From assembly GCA_026874595.1 (NCBI GenBank), contig CM049306.1:74711642-74775641 (forward strand): DNA of 64,000 nucleotides, written 5' to 3'. The translations under genes were made by a program, and so were the position numbers. Under the pieces are notes generated by a model, which was given only the letters and a program-made list of their open reading frames with translations, was not told the origin of the DNA and made no database searches. Positions 1 through 12,764 of this stretch are shown piece after piece. Numbering within the stretch: position 1 is the first letter of the stretch; each line of letters starts with the position of its first letter. This DNA comes from Sipunculus nudus. Its lineage: Eukaryota; Annelida; Sipuncula; Golfingiida; Sipunculidae.

Positions 1-166
1 CAGCTGGCATTAAATATTTTTGCTGCTACAGGTATGTACCGTTCATTCTGAAAGAAGCACTTGACTGTTCAAGAGCCCATCCATTTAGGAGAGAGTACCT
101 AACCCAGTATCAATGGAAGCATAACATTTAGACTTGTTTTATAAAAGTACTAGTTTCAAAGGGAAA

Positions 167-1381
167 CTAGACATTTCTTGGCGCCGCTGGTGCCATAGAA
201 TCGCCAGACAAATGAGGTTTTGTGGTATTTTGTTGATATAATGTGATGTATTTGTATTTTAGCAATGAATGTGAGAAACATTTGTACAAAATATAGGAAT
301 ATTTTGGATTGGGAAGGACAATTAATCAAAGGGTTTTTGACTTATAATGCTCACAGTGCTGTCAAGTGGCCCTTTTTAAGATATTCATGATTTTATGTTT
401 TTCACCAAATATGGGAATATTCAAGGTCAAGGTCACTCTCATAGTCACGGTCATGACCCCAAATCAATAAACTGCATTCCAAAATATCCAACATTTGAAA
501 AAAAAAATAATTTAAATTAAATTAAATTTTAAAATTAAATTTAAAATTAAATATACCTCATTCCATAAACCATATCTATATACATGCATAACATGAAAGA
601 AATCTGTCCATTACTGTTTGACTTATAATGCTCACAGTATATACTGTCAAGTGGCAATGATGGGGTATTCAAAGGCGCAAAAAACAAGAAAAGGACAACA
701 GGTGGCGGCACCTATCTTCTGCAAAAGACAAAACTATCCAAGATCTTCCGTCAACTTGATTTTTGGACCAATCCATGCATCCTTTTTTAAGATATTCATG
801 ATTTTATGTGATTTTCACCATATATGGTAATATTTAAGGTCAAAGCCACTCTCAAAGGAAAGGTCATGACCCCAATTTTAATATACATCATCCCATAACC
901 CATACCTATGTACATGCATAATATTAAAGAAATCTGTCAATCAGTTTTTGACTTGTGATGCTAAAAGTACTGTCAAGTGGCAATGATGGGGGTATTAAAC
1001 GGCACAAAAACAAGAAAAGGATACTAGGTGGCACCACCAGTTTCCGGTACATGACACCACTATCCAAGATCTTTGTCCAACTTGATTTTTGGATAAATCC
1101 ATGAAAGATTTCTTGAGATATTTAAGAATTTGTGTGATTTTCCCCAAAAATGGATCTATTCAAGGTCAAGGTCACTCTCCTAGTTGAGGTCATGACCCCA
1201 TTTTAAATAGGCTTCGTCCTCTCACCTATATCTATAAATGTGTCAAGTTTGAAAAAGGTCCTTGAAATATTTTTTGAGTTATTGTGTCCAAAAGAAATCT
1301 CTGTGGCGGCGGCGGCAGCGGCGGCGGCGGTGGCGCAACCGTGCCTAAACCATAGTATCTCCAGACTATGTCTGGCGATAC
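167..1381 (+). mobile_element. Element C: non-autonomous hairpin-ended repeat (CTAGA...GATAC), about 1.2 kb
   Basis: Begins CTAGACATT after AA and ends GGCGATAC before AA. The motif ATCGCCAGAC at 200-209 is the exact reverse complement of GTCTGGCGAT at 1370-1379. That second motif is the outer arm of a terminal hairpin (1355-1366 pairs 11 of 12 with 1370-1381, loop TAT). Inside are about three tandem units starting near 329, 617 and 945, each with a TTTGACTT..TGTCAAGTGGC block and a GGTGGCRSCACC-like palindrome, then a GGC-rich run near 1303-1335. No coding capacity is seen. It shares end sequences and layout with the B elements of this window but has a different subterminal motif. Helentron-like (rolling-circle, non-autonomous) is my inference from this structure. 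Confidence 0.6.
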
Positions 1382-1807
1382 AATAATACAACTGACTGAT
1401 GACAAACCTTTGCATGTTATACATTTAAGTATGATAATATTACATTGTAACCTTATTTTATCGATAGTATTAAAGATTATGTTTTTCCTGCTGTTAAGTG
1501 TACATACAATACTTGCATCTAAGTTGGGAAAAATTTGTAAAGTCAAAAACTGCAGTCCCAATGGGTTGGGGGGGGGGGGGGGTGGAGAGAAAGGCTCCCT
1601 GTGGTATTAACTGAAGACAACCTGATCAAGCTCAATTGGAGAGAGGGCTTGCCGAGTCATGGGATTTACATAACAACAGCCTGGGGAGCATAGAGAGCTG
1701 CACTGAATGACCTACAGTGACCAAAGTGGACTGCTTGACAATGTAAGGGAATACAACAAGAGCCTCCAAATTAAAATTCAATAACATGCCGAATTTCGCA
1801 GCTTGTA
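1382..1807. other. Intronic or intergenic DNA, nothing recognised
   Basis: Contains a homopolymer G run at about 1566-1582. Open frames here are low-complexity shadows of the G run and of the GGC-rich end of element C. Confidence 0.5.
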
Positions 1808-3325
1808 TTTTCAAATTTCAGATTATAACAGATTAAATCCTTATGTGTACATGCTGTGAAATTTAAATCCACATTACTTACAGGAAAAAAACATGCTGTG
1901 GCTAAAACTGGGCAAAATTTAAGGTACTGATTTTATATTTATACTAATAACTTTAAAAAATTGCAAAATTCAGATCTAATTTTCAGTATACAATTGAATC
2001 TTGATAAAATGAAGTTGTATCCTTGAATTAAAAAAGTCTCTAGAATAAGCCATTCCCATGTCAATTCAGTAAATATATTTCCTGAATGTTTACAAGGTGC
2101 ATTATGTTTGGGCCCATAACTTCATCATATTACGCAATACTGACCTAATTTTTGGTATGTACATTGGAAATGTATGGAAGAATATGAATATCTACCATGA
2201 TCAAATTCAGATGAGCGGTTCTGAGAATAGACAGTCTTGAACTGTAACACTGGGTTTTTTAATGGAAAAAAGAGGTTTTTCCTTAATATCTCAAAGGAAC
2301 AAAGTCCAAAGGACCCAATTTTGGGTATGGTAGGAGATTTTGGGGACCTCTAAATGTATGCTAAATTTTGGATTCATAGGTCTAATGGTTTCAAAAAACG
2401 TTCCCTGTTAACCGCCGGCTGGCCAGATGACGGACAATTAGGACCACCACTATACCTAGGATGACTTATAGTCAGCTGAGCTAATAATTGGTGGTGGTGG
2501 TGGTGGGGGTTAGGGTAGGGCCCATGAGAATGTATGTGTATGTTTATTACAGCAGGGGTGTTCTGCCAGTGCTGCATCACTAACAAGGGTACCTAGGCAT
2601 GGCTGTAGTGAGCAAGAGTGGGGTCTTGGATATACAAAATGCAAATACATTAGAGCATCTGAAAAACGTCAATAATTAGAATAATTTTTAAGCTTTTACT
2701 TTCAAATTTCAGAATTCAACAGATTAAAATCCACATGTATCCCAGCTGTGAAAAATAAATTAAATATACTTATGAGAAAAAAAGGTGCGTTGGTCAAATT
2801 TGGGAAAATTAAAGGTACCAATTTTATATTTTTGCTAATATTTTAAAAAAATTTAAAAGATTTGATCTAACTTTTTTTGTGTTAAATGACCAAATATTTT
2901 TCCTGATTTTTTACAAAGTGCAATATGTTTTGGCCCATAACTTTTTCAAATGATATAATACAGACCTAATTTCTGGCATGTACATAGGAACTATATAGAG
3001 GAATATTTATTGTAAATATGAGGAACAGATGAGTGGTTTTGATATTAGGCAGTCCTGAAGTGTGAAAATAGGGTTTTAATAAAAAAATTGAGGTTTTTCC
3101 TTAATTTCTCAAAGGAACGAAGTCACAAAGACCCAGTTTTCGGCTTGGTAGGAGATTTTGGGGACATCTAACATTATGCTGAATTTTGGATTCCTAGATC
3201 TTATGGTTTCAAAACATGCCACATCTATGAACGAACAGACAGAAGGACGCACTGACAGCTAGACAGAAGACGGACAATGGACCATGACAATAGCTGAGAT
3301 GACTTATAGTCAGCCGAGCTAAAAA
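1808..3325 (+). repeat. Two tandem D units ending in a GTCAGCTGAGCTAA hairpin
   Basis: Two diverged direct copies, about 1808-2490 and 2697-3325. Both start TTTCAAATTTCAGA..AACAGATTAAA and carry the block AGGTTTTTCCTTAAT.TCTCAAAGGAAC. Both end in GACGGACAA followed by GATGACTTATAGTCAGC.GAGCTAA. The 3' end is a hairpin and resembles the 3' end of family A (40197-40225). I infer D to be an older relative or fragment of A. No coding capacity is seen. Confidence 0.55.
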
Positions 3326-6300
3326 AATGTTATCTAGGCATTGTGAGTTAAAGCATCTACAAGGCAAACAGGTTGTAGTGTAATTAGGTTTCTTACATTG
3401 TGAAAACAGTTTGTGATATATGTTAATTCTATTTGTTGCTTTATTATTACTTTTACTTTTAAAATATTCCACAATGATGGAAAAAAATATCAAGTGTTAT
3501 TGTAAAGATCTGTTTAGCAGATGAATAATGTCAAAATATTCAGCTGTATTCAGGAAGTTAAAAGTTTCTATGAATATCAACAACAACCAACTGCCCTGCA
3601 TATATAATATACCATTTTATTACAGTCATACCAGCTTACACAGAGGACTATCTGACCCATCCATCCCTTGATGTAAACCAAATAACGCAGCATATTTCAA
3701 ATATATCCCCCATGTTTGTTCCACGCATAATGTACGTTATTAGCGCTATCAGACAGCCAGTTATAGCCAGTGCCATGGAGACAGATGGTATTACACCATG
3801 CTATTGCACATTTAACCGTTACATATTGGTACTAAAGCCACGAGGCCTTTGCTGGGCCAGTATGTCATTCACTACAGGTTGATGGTCTGTTAAACATTCC
3901 ATGTATTATTTCAATAAAGAATGCACACTTAAACCCTTTGGGTCCTATGTGACAGTCCCTATATGATTTTACATGTTCATCTTATAAATAAACTGAAATT
4001 TATGAAAAATTATGATTTTTTTGTTAATACAAAGTTGAACCATTTAATAAATTTATAAAGTAGGTTATCATTACTTCATAAATTCTGGCTTCAATAACTG
4101 CAAAATAAATAACAAAATAAATAAAAATAGTATTATGATATAACTTTATATTATATTAAGTCATATTTTGCAAAAATTAAACTAAATAAATATCCACTCC
4201 TTTGTTTTACCCACATTTAAAATATTTTTTGTTTAAGTTTCAATAAGAAAACAACTTAAAAGGACTCATACAATGCAAAGAAAATACACAAATATTGTTC
4301 ACTGTAATTTATTTTAAAGAATATCATTATTTGCAAAATTTCATGAAAAATAAAACATCAGCACTTAATTTTTCATCCATACCAACTGAATACCCATGTC
4401 ATCAACCAAAACTGAATTGTTTAATAGGGTTGTGACTTTATGACATAATGGAAGGCCATCAACACCTTACACACAACATTACATGACAACCTCAAGAATG
4501 ATGCCATGTAAGACATTAAAGGCCAATATTTTAGTGCCAGTTTATTGTATGCTGAACACCTGTGACAGAATTTGTGAACAAAGGACTAATGTTACCTTTA
4601 TAATCAATGTCTTCTAAAAAGCTTTTTTGTGACTCTGTTCTTGGTAGTTTAATATATCCTGTATTGCAGGTGGAAGTATTTATAAAGGGTTCCAAGGAAA
4701 TTAGTTAGACCTGTAATCCCCATAAAGCACTGCAATATCCTTGAGACCTTTTAACTGTTTTTTAAATAAATAATTTTCATATAAAATTCCTTTGAAAAGT
4801 AAGGTTATTAAAATGAGGGTGAAAAGCTACCATCAGGTTCATTAACCTGACTTTGGATAATAATTTAATAAATGTAAAAATTATGTTAACATATAAAAAC
4901 TGAGATTCATCTAAAATTTCCAGGAAAATTTCACCTTTTCCTACACTTCTGGTATGCAATCTGGTATTTTCATATACTGTTTTGAAATATATTCTATGAG
5001 CAAGGTTTATTCATGCCAACATAATATGCCAAATAAATATTTCTTTACAAAGGGAAAGATATCAAAAGGCTGTATGAAGCAGCAGCTGAAGTGGAAGAGA
5101 CCTCTTTGTATAAGGATAGTTTTGTAGCTTCTGATACAGAAACTGTTATACTTACAGATGAACTGGTGCGCCCCTATTAGCTACCCACTTGAGTAACGTG
5201 ATATGGTTCAATAATTTTTGCCAATACATGTATGTATATCTAAATACAGTGTTGTTCAGCTACTTTCCCAGGATTTTATAACTGGAGCCTTTAACATGAC
5301 TTTAATTCAATTTTAATGAACAAAAGAGGAGTTGGGGCTCAAACTGATCACACTGACTCCAGCAAGACAGGACCCATATCAGCTCCCTCACCAATGACAA
5401 AATTTCAGAATAGTCAGTTTCAAGGACTTAAGGAAAGCATGAAAATAAAATATCATATAAGTTGGACAACGTCTTGATAAGCAATATGGACAATTTTTTT
5501 CTCTCATTTGGATGATTTCAGGTTGGTTGGCTCCCAGTTGGACGATCACAGGCTGTGCACTTACATATATACCATATGTGGACCAACTTTCTTTACCTGT
5601 ATATTTATTGATGCACTTCTAAAGCCAATATACTCAAATTTGCTCTCTTCCAAAATGAAAGAATACCTCACACTGAAAATTAAACGCAGTCACAAGAATC
5701 ATTTAAATGAACTTGTCTTGCTGGGAATAATAAAAATGAAATAAACTGACTGCCCCACTGTACTCTCCTATACTGAAATCATCCAACTGGCCTCATCCGT
5801 CAGACATATTATTAATAAAACATTGTGAGGTTACCAACATTATTTTTTTTAAACATTTAATTTTACATGCATTCCACCATGATAAAAATTTAATGGAGCA
5901 CAGAGGAATGTCTTCCCTGTTAAATATTTTATAACCTGATGGTATCTAAGCTGCCACTTTATAAATTATTGACAAGAATTTTGTTTAATAAATCAGCCAC
6001 CAGGAAGGCCATTGTAAGTGTTCAATCAAAAAGCTCGTCACTAAAACCATTTTCTAGATCAGTGGGTCTTTCATAAAGCAATCTGTCAAACCCCAGTGGA
6101 AAGAAGCTGCCAGAATGTATATCTGATGGTCCATCCATCGCCAGATACCACACTCCCTGAACTTGTTTACACCATCACAGCAAGCCCAACTAAAGATGAA
6201 TGTTATTACAAATACATCATGCTGTTACCACAATGGAGACATCAACAAAAAAAGTTCCAAACTTAATCCAAGTTAAATTATATAAGAAACATTAATCTTA

Positions 6301-8790
6301 AGATGATTACGTCAATTTTTTACTCTTTTCCTAGAAAGACCAGGATACACACTAAACCAAAAAAAAAAAAAACAAAAAATCATACAAAACCAATCTGGAT
6401 CTGCAGTCAAATCTGTCATCCATTGGATCAAAAAGATGACCAAGCTTTCGAGAAGATCAGACTGATGGAAAATAAAACATGAAACCCATATGGTAGATTA
6501 GTTTCCTAAATCCCCAAAATTTTAAGATACCGGTTGGTTAGACATAGCTTTTAACATGGTTGAAGATGTGTACGATGTACCAATCATCAAAAGGAAACTC
6601 TGCATATCATATCATCAAAAGCACCTTGCATCACGAACGAAAGAAATAAAACGACCAATCACAGTATGAGATGCATGATAGCGGACTATCTGATGCAGCT
6701 GAACAGCCACGCTGACAAAGCAGGATACACAAGGTAACATCAAATACCACTCACTAGTTGCTATAGCAACCAAGGTGGTTTTGACGATCACATCCACTGA
6801 ATCAGAAACTGAGCTTGTGTGAAATAATATGTCACCGAGAAACGTAAATAAATTCTTAAACACTATACAACTTGATCATGCCTGACATCAGATGATTTCA
6901 ATGCAACATGTATTATTTTATAACGGTAATAAAAACATGACACAGAAAGTTGAAAATGAACAGATTATGAGAAAAATACTGAAACTTTATTAGTTCTCAG
7001 TATTCAAGTGTAATACGGTGACTTTTATAAATAGAGGCTGGTGTGGACCACAGACAGTTCTCAGGACTATGTGGCTGGCTGATGTGTTTGGTTCTGATAA
7101 GTTGGGTGTGTAACAGGAGACTGGAACCATGATATCACAAGGCACAGTCTTTCTGATTAACTATGTGATGTCACATAACACTTTATTAGTATATCAAACA
7201 ACATAACAATTTCACAATACCACTTCTTGTTTTTCCTTAGTCACTTTTTTTAAAAAATGAAACTAATTTTTATGTTTAGATTCAATAAAAAATTTAAATT
7301 TAATTTTTGAACAAGGGTGAAATGTGGTAGAGAAAAAAAGGTCTTGAGACAGTATTATGTAGTTTCAGACCATCAAAAAGTTGTTTATGATTACTGGTTG
7401 CTTAAAATTGTGTACCTTTTAAGATATTAAAATTTTTAAAATTATTTAAATTTCAGATGAAAATAAAAGTGAATTTCATTAATACATATACCATTAAAAG
7501 AACACTACACCAGGTTTACAATTATATTAAATATATATTTATGGGTCTAATATTCATTTTAAATGACTTTTGGGCTGTTTTTTTTTGGATTTTTTTTTGT
7601 CAGGGATGCTACCTTTATATCTTAATTTCCACAGTACCTGTCAGTTGTGGCCAAACATAATGTTTAAACTGCTAAAGCACAGTCAAGAAAGAACAGATGC
7701 TGTTTTCTTACTGTAAGGATTAATCTTAGTTATAAGGGCTCCAGCCAATTTTTGTCATCTTATAACCTTATCCAGGTACTTTCCAGTATTCTAAACAATG
7801 GCTAATGATTCTTAATTGTATAAATAACTGCCTGCACCAGGATTATATACATACATGTGTGTGTGTGTTTGTTCACAATATAACTCAAGCAATCATGAAC
7901 AGAATCTCATGAAATTTTCAGGGCGTTTCGTTACTGGGTCAATGAAGAATTGATCAGATTTTGGTGTGGATCTAGTACATGACTTGGATTCAAGAGCATC
8001 GTCATTGAATATTCACATATGTAAAGTCAATTATGTACAAATGGACCTGGGAATATGGGCCAAATAATTTAATAATTTCTGGTCCTAAGATATTTCAGTG
8101 CTGAGCAGCACTGAACTATTTTACGGGCCAATCAAGAGTTCTCTTTGAGAACATGCTGATGATCATTATCTCCGACCTGGCTAAGTTCACATGGCATAAT
8201 AAAAGTGTCTGACATGGTGACTCAAACTCTGCAAGGAAGAAATTGCTCAAAGAAAATATCTCGAGATGGTTACCATGAAATGTTGGATATCAATGATCAA
8301 GCAATGTTTTTCCTAAGAGTTTTTACTGAAAATGGAAATGTGTCTTGAAAACCCCCGTGGACATTGTAATATTAGTGTCCTAGATATACATACATACACA
8401 ATGATCAACATTCATGACCATGCTGATATTTCAGTTGTTGCCACCTTTCTAGGAATTTGGGAAATGTCACCTGACATGACGTTACTGTCCTCTGTGACGT
8501 CACGATTCATGCTCTACAGACAGCATACAAGTCCTAGTGTTAAAAGTGCTTCCAAACCCTAATAAAATCTCTCCTCTCAGGGTCTTTAACTCTGGGATTT
8601 ATATAAAAAATTTATTCACTTGGAGATTTTTACATTCCCGTACATTGGTACATTAATGTGTCGCACTCGCCCTCTTTCATTTTTAAAGAAATACTGCATG
8701 TATACCTTCATACAGTTAACCACACATATCTCTACACACACCTCTGTTCATTTTCATGTTGACACACAAACAAATGACATGATCACTTAC
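3326..8790. other. Probable intron 2 of the ELAPOR homologue (minus strand), mostly unassigned
   Basis: Lies downstream of ELAPOR exon 2 on the minus strand. I searched it for a following exon that starts in phase 1 and encodes the Cys-rich continuation of the family and found none, so the next exon is probably left of the window. A 12-bp perfect inverted repeat GGATGATTTCAG/CTGAAATCATCC at 5509-5520 and 5774-5785 may mark a small MITE. The rest is AT-rich sequence with no recognisable gene. Confidence 0.45.
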
Positions 8791-8914
8791 TGCATCCTTT
8801 GCCTCTGACTGGGGCGTTGGGTGCTCCTCCTGTACAGGAATTTGGTTTAGGAACTGAAACCCTCCATCGCCCACCTTCACTGTCACACTCTGTGTACTCA
8901 TAATGAAAGTCACT
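8791..8914 (-). CDS. ELAPOR1: ELAPOR homologue, coding exon 2
   Basis: Acceptor TTTTTTCAG precedes 8914 and donor GTAAGT follows 8791. Reading starts SDFHYEYTECDSEGGRWR. Cysteines and the YEY..CD..G.RWRV pattern match the family's first lumenal block. The exon ends GGA TGC A, leaving phase 1. The first 22 bases of the exon and its acceptor are also the first unit of the minisatellite that follows. Confidence 0.8.
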
Positions 8915-11909
8915 CTGAAAAAACAGCAAGGAGACCAGAATTATTATATTGATTCAAAATATAGTGTACTCTTAATGGGAATCACTCTGAAATAACAACA
9001 GGGAAGCCAGAATTATTAAACTGATTCAAAATATAGAGTGCATTCTTAATGGAAATCACTGAAATAACACCAGGGAGACCAGAATTATTATACTGACTGG
9101 AAATATACTGAATGAACTCATAATGGAAATCACTCTAAAATAACAGAAGGGAGACCAGAATTATTAAATTGACAGGAAATATAGTGCATTAAAAATGGAA
9201 TTCACATTAAAACTAGAATACGGGTGGTTGACAAGCTACAACATGTATCCGCCGAAATCAGAGTGGGACAGGTGAAGTGAGGCATGGATTGAGTGGCAAG
9301 GGGAAATAGAATGAGGTGTGTTGCATATAAGCATGGATGTCTGCAGCCGAAATGTGTATGCAGGTGGCGCCACCTGCCACAAAAACCAAAAAGCTATCCA
9401 AGTTGTATACATATGCAAAATTTTAGGCAGATCAGTCAAACCACTACTTGTATAGGAGTGATTTTATCCCACAGCAAACAGAAGGACGCTGTGCAAAAAT
9501 GGTTGCAGGTTGCGCCACCAGTTTTACACATTATAAAGGGCTATGTGAGATTTAAACACATGCAAATTTTCAGGAAGACACGTCAAACCAGTCGTGAGAT
9601 ATAAGCATGAATGTCTGCAGCCTGAATAACAATGTATTTGGCACCACCTGTCATAGAATAAAGAAAGTTATCAAGGATGTATACACATGCAAAATTTCAG
9701 GTGGATAAGTCCAACCAATGCAGAGATATGAGTGATTGCAGAGATATGAGTAATTTTACCTCAAGGCAGATGAACTGGAGAGAGGAAAGGTTAGAGGTCA
9801 ACACAAAATATTTTGGCACCAGTTCTAATGTGACCCGATAATGGTGTAAAGTTCAGAAAAATTATGTCCAGTGGTCTCAGAGTTCTATTCCTGAAACAAA
9901 TGTGGTGTCAGCAGAGGCGGAACTTGGTCAAAAACATGTATCTGCAAAACTTTGTTTTGGCAGATACAATAACTGCAGGTAGACCAGAGTTATTATACTG
10001 ATTGGAAATATAGAGTACACTTATAATGGAAATCACTTTGAAATAACAGCAGGGAGACCAGAAATATAATCATAATGGCTGAAAATAGAAAAGTTTCATA
10101 TAATAATAGTCCGCAAACATATGATCAATGAGTTCAGGACACTCAACTATCTCTCATTATTATGGATATTTTTACATATTCATACTTTTTAGCATGCAAG
10201 ATTAGTTAACTTTGACTTAAATACTGATATTCATTTATATAACACTAGCCCATAATTATACTGATTCTTGGCAGTGGCAACAATAATTGGATTAATGAAT
10301 GTCAGATTAAACACTACTTGTTACATGCACATAATGCGCATAAAAGTTGTATGACATAGACTTTTAACAAATAACAACCTTTTTTGTTCCCATTATTTGC
10401 AACAGGATGAATTAATCTATATGACCCTTCACTCTCACATTAAACAGGCCCTATTACAAAATAACAATTGAGTCAGGGTTGCTGTTTAAGCCATCAGCCA
10501 TGGCTAAAACCGGCTAAAACTATGTTTTAACCACTTTTAGCCAGTTTTGGCCGTCTGTCAAATAATCAGTAAGAGCTAGTGTAGTGCTTTTTAAAATGGA
10601 ATAATTGCAAGAATACACAAAAACAAAGTATCAAGTTTATTATAATTGCAAAAATAAAAATTTACATGATGCAGAAAAAAAACAAATATATAAATACACA
10701 TAATAACTATGGTACACCATTATGAGACCCGGCTATCATTAGATACCCACGAGTGATCACGCCCACATTGACGGAGAGGTTGGCAAACTGTGGAGTATCA
10801 ACTCATTTGACACCCTCTACTGAGTTTGAGTTCTTCATAATTATATCAGGGACCGGAATGTCATAATAACTACATCAATGACCTGTAATTGACCCTATGA
10901 TCTCAGACTGATTACTAAATATCACCCAAGCACCCTTTGTGCTTATACCCCAAAATTATAGATATTATTGGACAATCATGAGTGATCACACCAACATTAG
11001 AGGTATGGTTTTCAGACTATTGAGTCTCAATTAATATGTCACCCTGTACTATTTCTATAAGTATGAGTTGTCCATTTATATTTTAAAAAAATGCCTATAA
11101 TTGACCTGGACTCTAAGATAGATTAAAGGGTTTCAGCCTGTTTTAGCCACTTTTGTTTAACCAGTTTTAACCGCTGGGTGGCTAAAACCATGCAACTCTG
11201 ATTTGAGTCACCTTTCAAACTTAAAATTTTATACTTGATTAAGACAAACCAGGTGGTGAACCATGTATACATGTATTACAGAGCTTACTATAAAGTTGTT
11301 CAGTGGTATGAAAAAGTAAATCTATGCCTTTTTCAATCATGCATTTCATTCAGGGAGTACCACATATCAAGACTTGCATTAGCTCAACAGCAACAGAGAA
11401 AAAGACAAAGTAACAAAGCCAGGTAGAGCAAAATTCAATATGAAAGTGAGAGATATTGGGTGAAGTGATATCACAGAAAGATATTTACAGGATATTAATT
11501 CATTTTTATTTTTCCAAACTAGAAGCCACAGAGTACAGTGATATTACAATCTGATAAATTGCTGTCTACGTCCTGTTGACACTGAATATTTGATCTATAA
11601 ACATGTGTACATAGTCACTACATACATGCCAGTATGATCTGGTCTAAATGTGATGAGCGGGAGGGGATATGTACAGATAATATCAGTATTACTGATAAAT
11701 CTGAACATACACATGAGGCTGTCATAGATCATCTGGATCTAAGTCCAGTGTGCTGTAAGGTCTACTCAGTGTCTGTGACCTTTGACATTAACAGTGAAAA
11801 AAGGGAAAAACTGAATCCCTCAAAATTAATACAAAATCATGAAAAAAATTTTTTTTGTTGACAAACAGCAGGAATTATCAACAATACTATTATTTATGTA
11901 CACATATTC

Positions 11910-11980
<71 letters not shown>

Positions 11981-12764
11981 CTTAATAAAGAAAAATAAAC
12001 ATTAGATTTACATTCAAAATAGCCTAATTGTTTTAGAAGAAATTATAGACATATGTATATCTACTACATACTTTCATGGAGCAACTGATATTTATATATA
12101 TCAAATTATTACCATAAAATTTTTTTTACTATTCTCACTTTTACAATACATTAAATGAAATATGAAGAAATGCAGTCCCTCATTTAATGTACCCTCAAAT
12201 ATTTATAAGTATAATGTGGCTGTGGGACACCAAAACAAAAAGCAATCATTTAAATTAATACAGAAATGTTACTATGAAATATACCTATCATTTCTGTTGT
12301 GCAAGAATAAGGCTTTTAATTGTCATCTTGGGAAATTGCATACTGCATTATCTATGGCTAAAATAAAAGGCTCAGTGAACAAAAAAAAATGTGGTCCTTA
12401 CAGTGGACCGATTCTATGAGTTTAACAAACAAGGTAATGTTAACAATGCAGTTCTGATCACATCATGCAGCTCGCTTGGTCTGCTTGAACAAGATTACTG
12501 CTGCACCATGTACCATCCTATGCGGTGCTACTGTGGGGTACATGTTAAACCTGTCAGATTATCAGTCTGTGTGGTGAAGGGATAACAAACACAGGTCTAC
12601 CTGGTAACTTGAATGAGGCTACATCAACATATACACATGCAAATACTCACACTGTTGCAGGGCCTCAGAACAGAGCTATCCTGTGTTCCAAGTGAGATCC
12701 CATACCGAATATTAACTCCAATTAGCAGAAGAGTCACTATCAAACCAGCCATGCTGACTTTCAT
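8791..12764 (-). CDS. ELAPOR1: ELAPOR1/2 (KIAA1324-family) homologue, 5' part: join of exons 12651-12764 and 8791-8914
   Basis: Predicted N-terminus of an endosome/lysosome-associated transmembrane protein. Vertebrate members (ELAPOR1/KIAA1324/EIG121 and ELAPOR2) are large type I membrane proteins with a Cys-rich lumenal region, linked to autophagy and vesicle traffic. The two exons give 79 codons plus one base. Exon 1 supplies a hydrophobic signal segment, and exon 2 encodes HYEYTECDSEGGRWRV, followed by an SCTG and a VRGKGC motif, matching the first lumenal block of the family as I recall it. The exons join in phase 0, and exon 2 ends in phase 1 at a GTAAGT donor. The remainder of the protein would lie left of the window. 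Orthology to ELAPOR1 versus ELAPOR2 cannot be separated; invertebrates are expected to have one co-orthologue. The gene is head to head with CFAP276. Confidence 0.78.
8893..10078. repeat. About six units of a ~73-bp minisatellite, seeded on an exon acceptor and interrupted by a B element
   Basis: Units begin near 8893, 8965, 9039, 9113 and 9185; the fifth is split by the B insertion and resumes at 9968, and the sixth starts near 10016. Each has TAATGGAAATCACTCTGAAA, then AACAGCAGGGAGACCAGAA. The first unit includes the 5' end and splice acceptor of ELAPOR exon 2. Later units therefore carry degraded copies of TTTCAG|AGTGA on the minus strand. Confidence 0.75.
9213..9967 (+). mobile_element. 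Element B, short copy (755 bp) inside the minisatellite
   Basis: Starts CTAGAATACGGG and ends TTTTGGCAGATAC, with AA on both sides. The flanks join into a normal minisatellite unit if one AA is removed (ATTAAAA + TAACTGC). A subterminal GTATCCGCCGAAATC near 9246 matches the inverted 3' end. Internal units carry GGTGGCGCCACC at 9363. The 3' end has the conserved GGTCAAAAACATG block followed by the terminal hairpin. Confidence 0.75.
10474..11200. mobile_element. hAT-type non-autonomous element (MITE), 727 bp
   Basis: Ends are CAGGGTTGC and GCAACTCTG, matching the CAGRG start typical of hAT elements. The flanks AATTGAGT (10466-10473) and ATTTGAGT (11201-11208) form an 8-bp target duplication with one mismatch. 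Near both ends are inverted runs of GGCTAAAAC and GTTTTAGCC. No transposase frame is present. Family assignment rests on end sequence and duplication length. Confidence 0.7.
11201..12650. other. ELAPOR intron 1 remainder with an (AT)n microsatellite
   Basis: A TA-dinucleotide run spans about 11917-11979. No other gene, RNA or repeat is recognised. The short open frames here are not supported by splice sites or similarity. Confidence 0.5.
12651..12764 (-). CDS. ELAPOR1: ELAPOR homologue, coding exon 1 with signal segment
   Basis: Start ATG at 12764, with an in-frame TAG seven codons upstream; a second Met lies at codon 5. The 38 residues begin MKVSMAGLIVTLLLIGVNIR, a plausible signal peptide core, and end LRPCNS. 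The exon ends phase 0 at a GTGAGT donor (12650-12645) and continues directly into exon 2 SDFHYEYTEC. Confidence 0.72.

Noticed and set aside
1232-1561. Proline- or alanine-rich open frames around 1.3 kb
   Set aside because: They translate the GGC-rich and T/G-run end of element C and the adjacent intronic sequence.
5037-5180. Short open stretch reading KDIKRLYEAAAEVEETSLYK in an ELAPOR intron
   Set aside because: Looks protein-like but has only about 46 codons, no good acceptor and no recognised family.
6615-6863. 82-codon minus-strand frame as the next ELAPOR exon
   Set aside because: Does not begin in phase 1 after an acceptor and lacks the Cys-rich pattern expected after ELAPOR exon 2.
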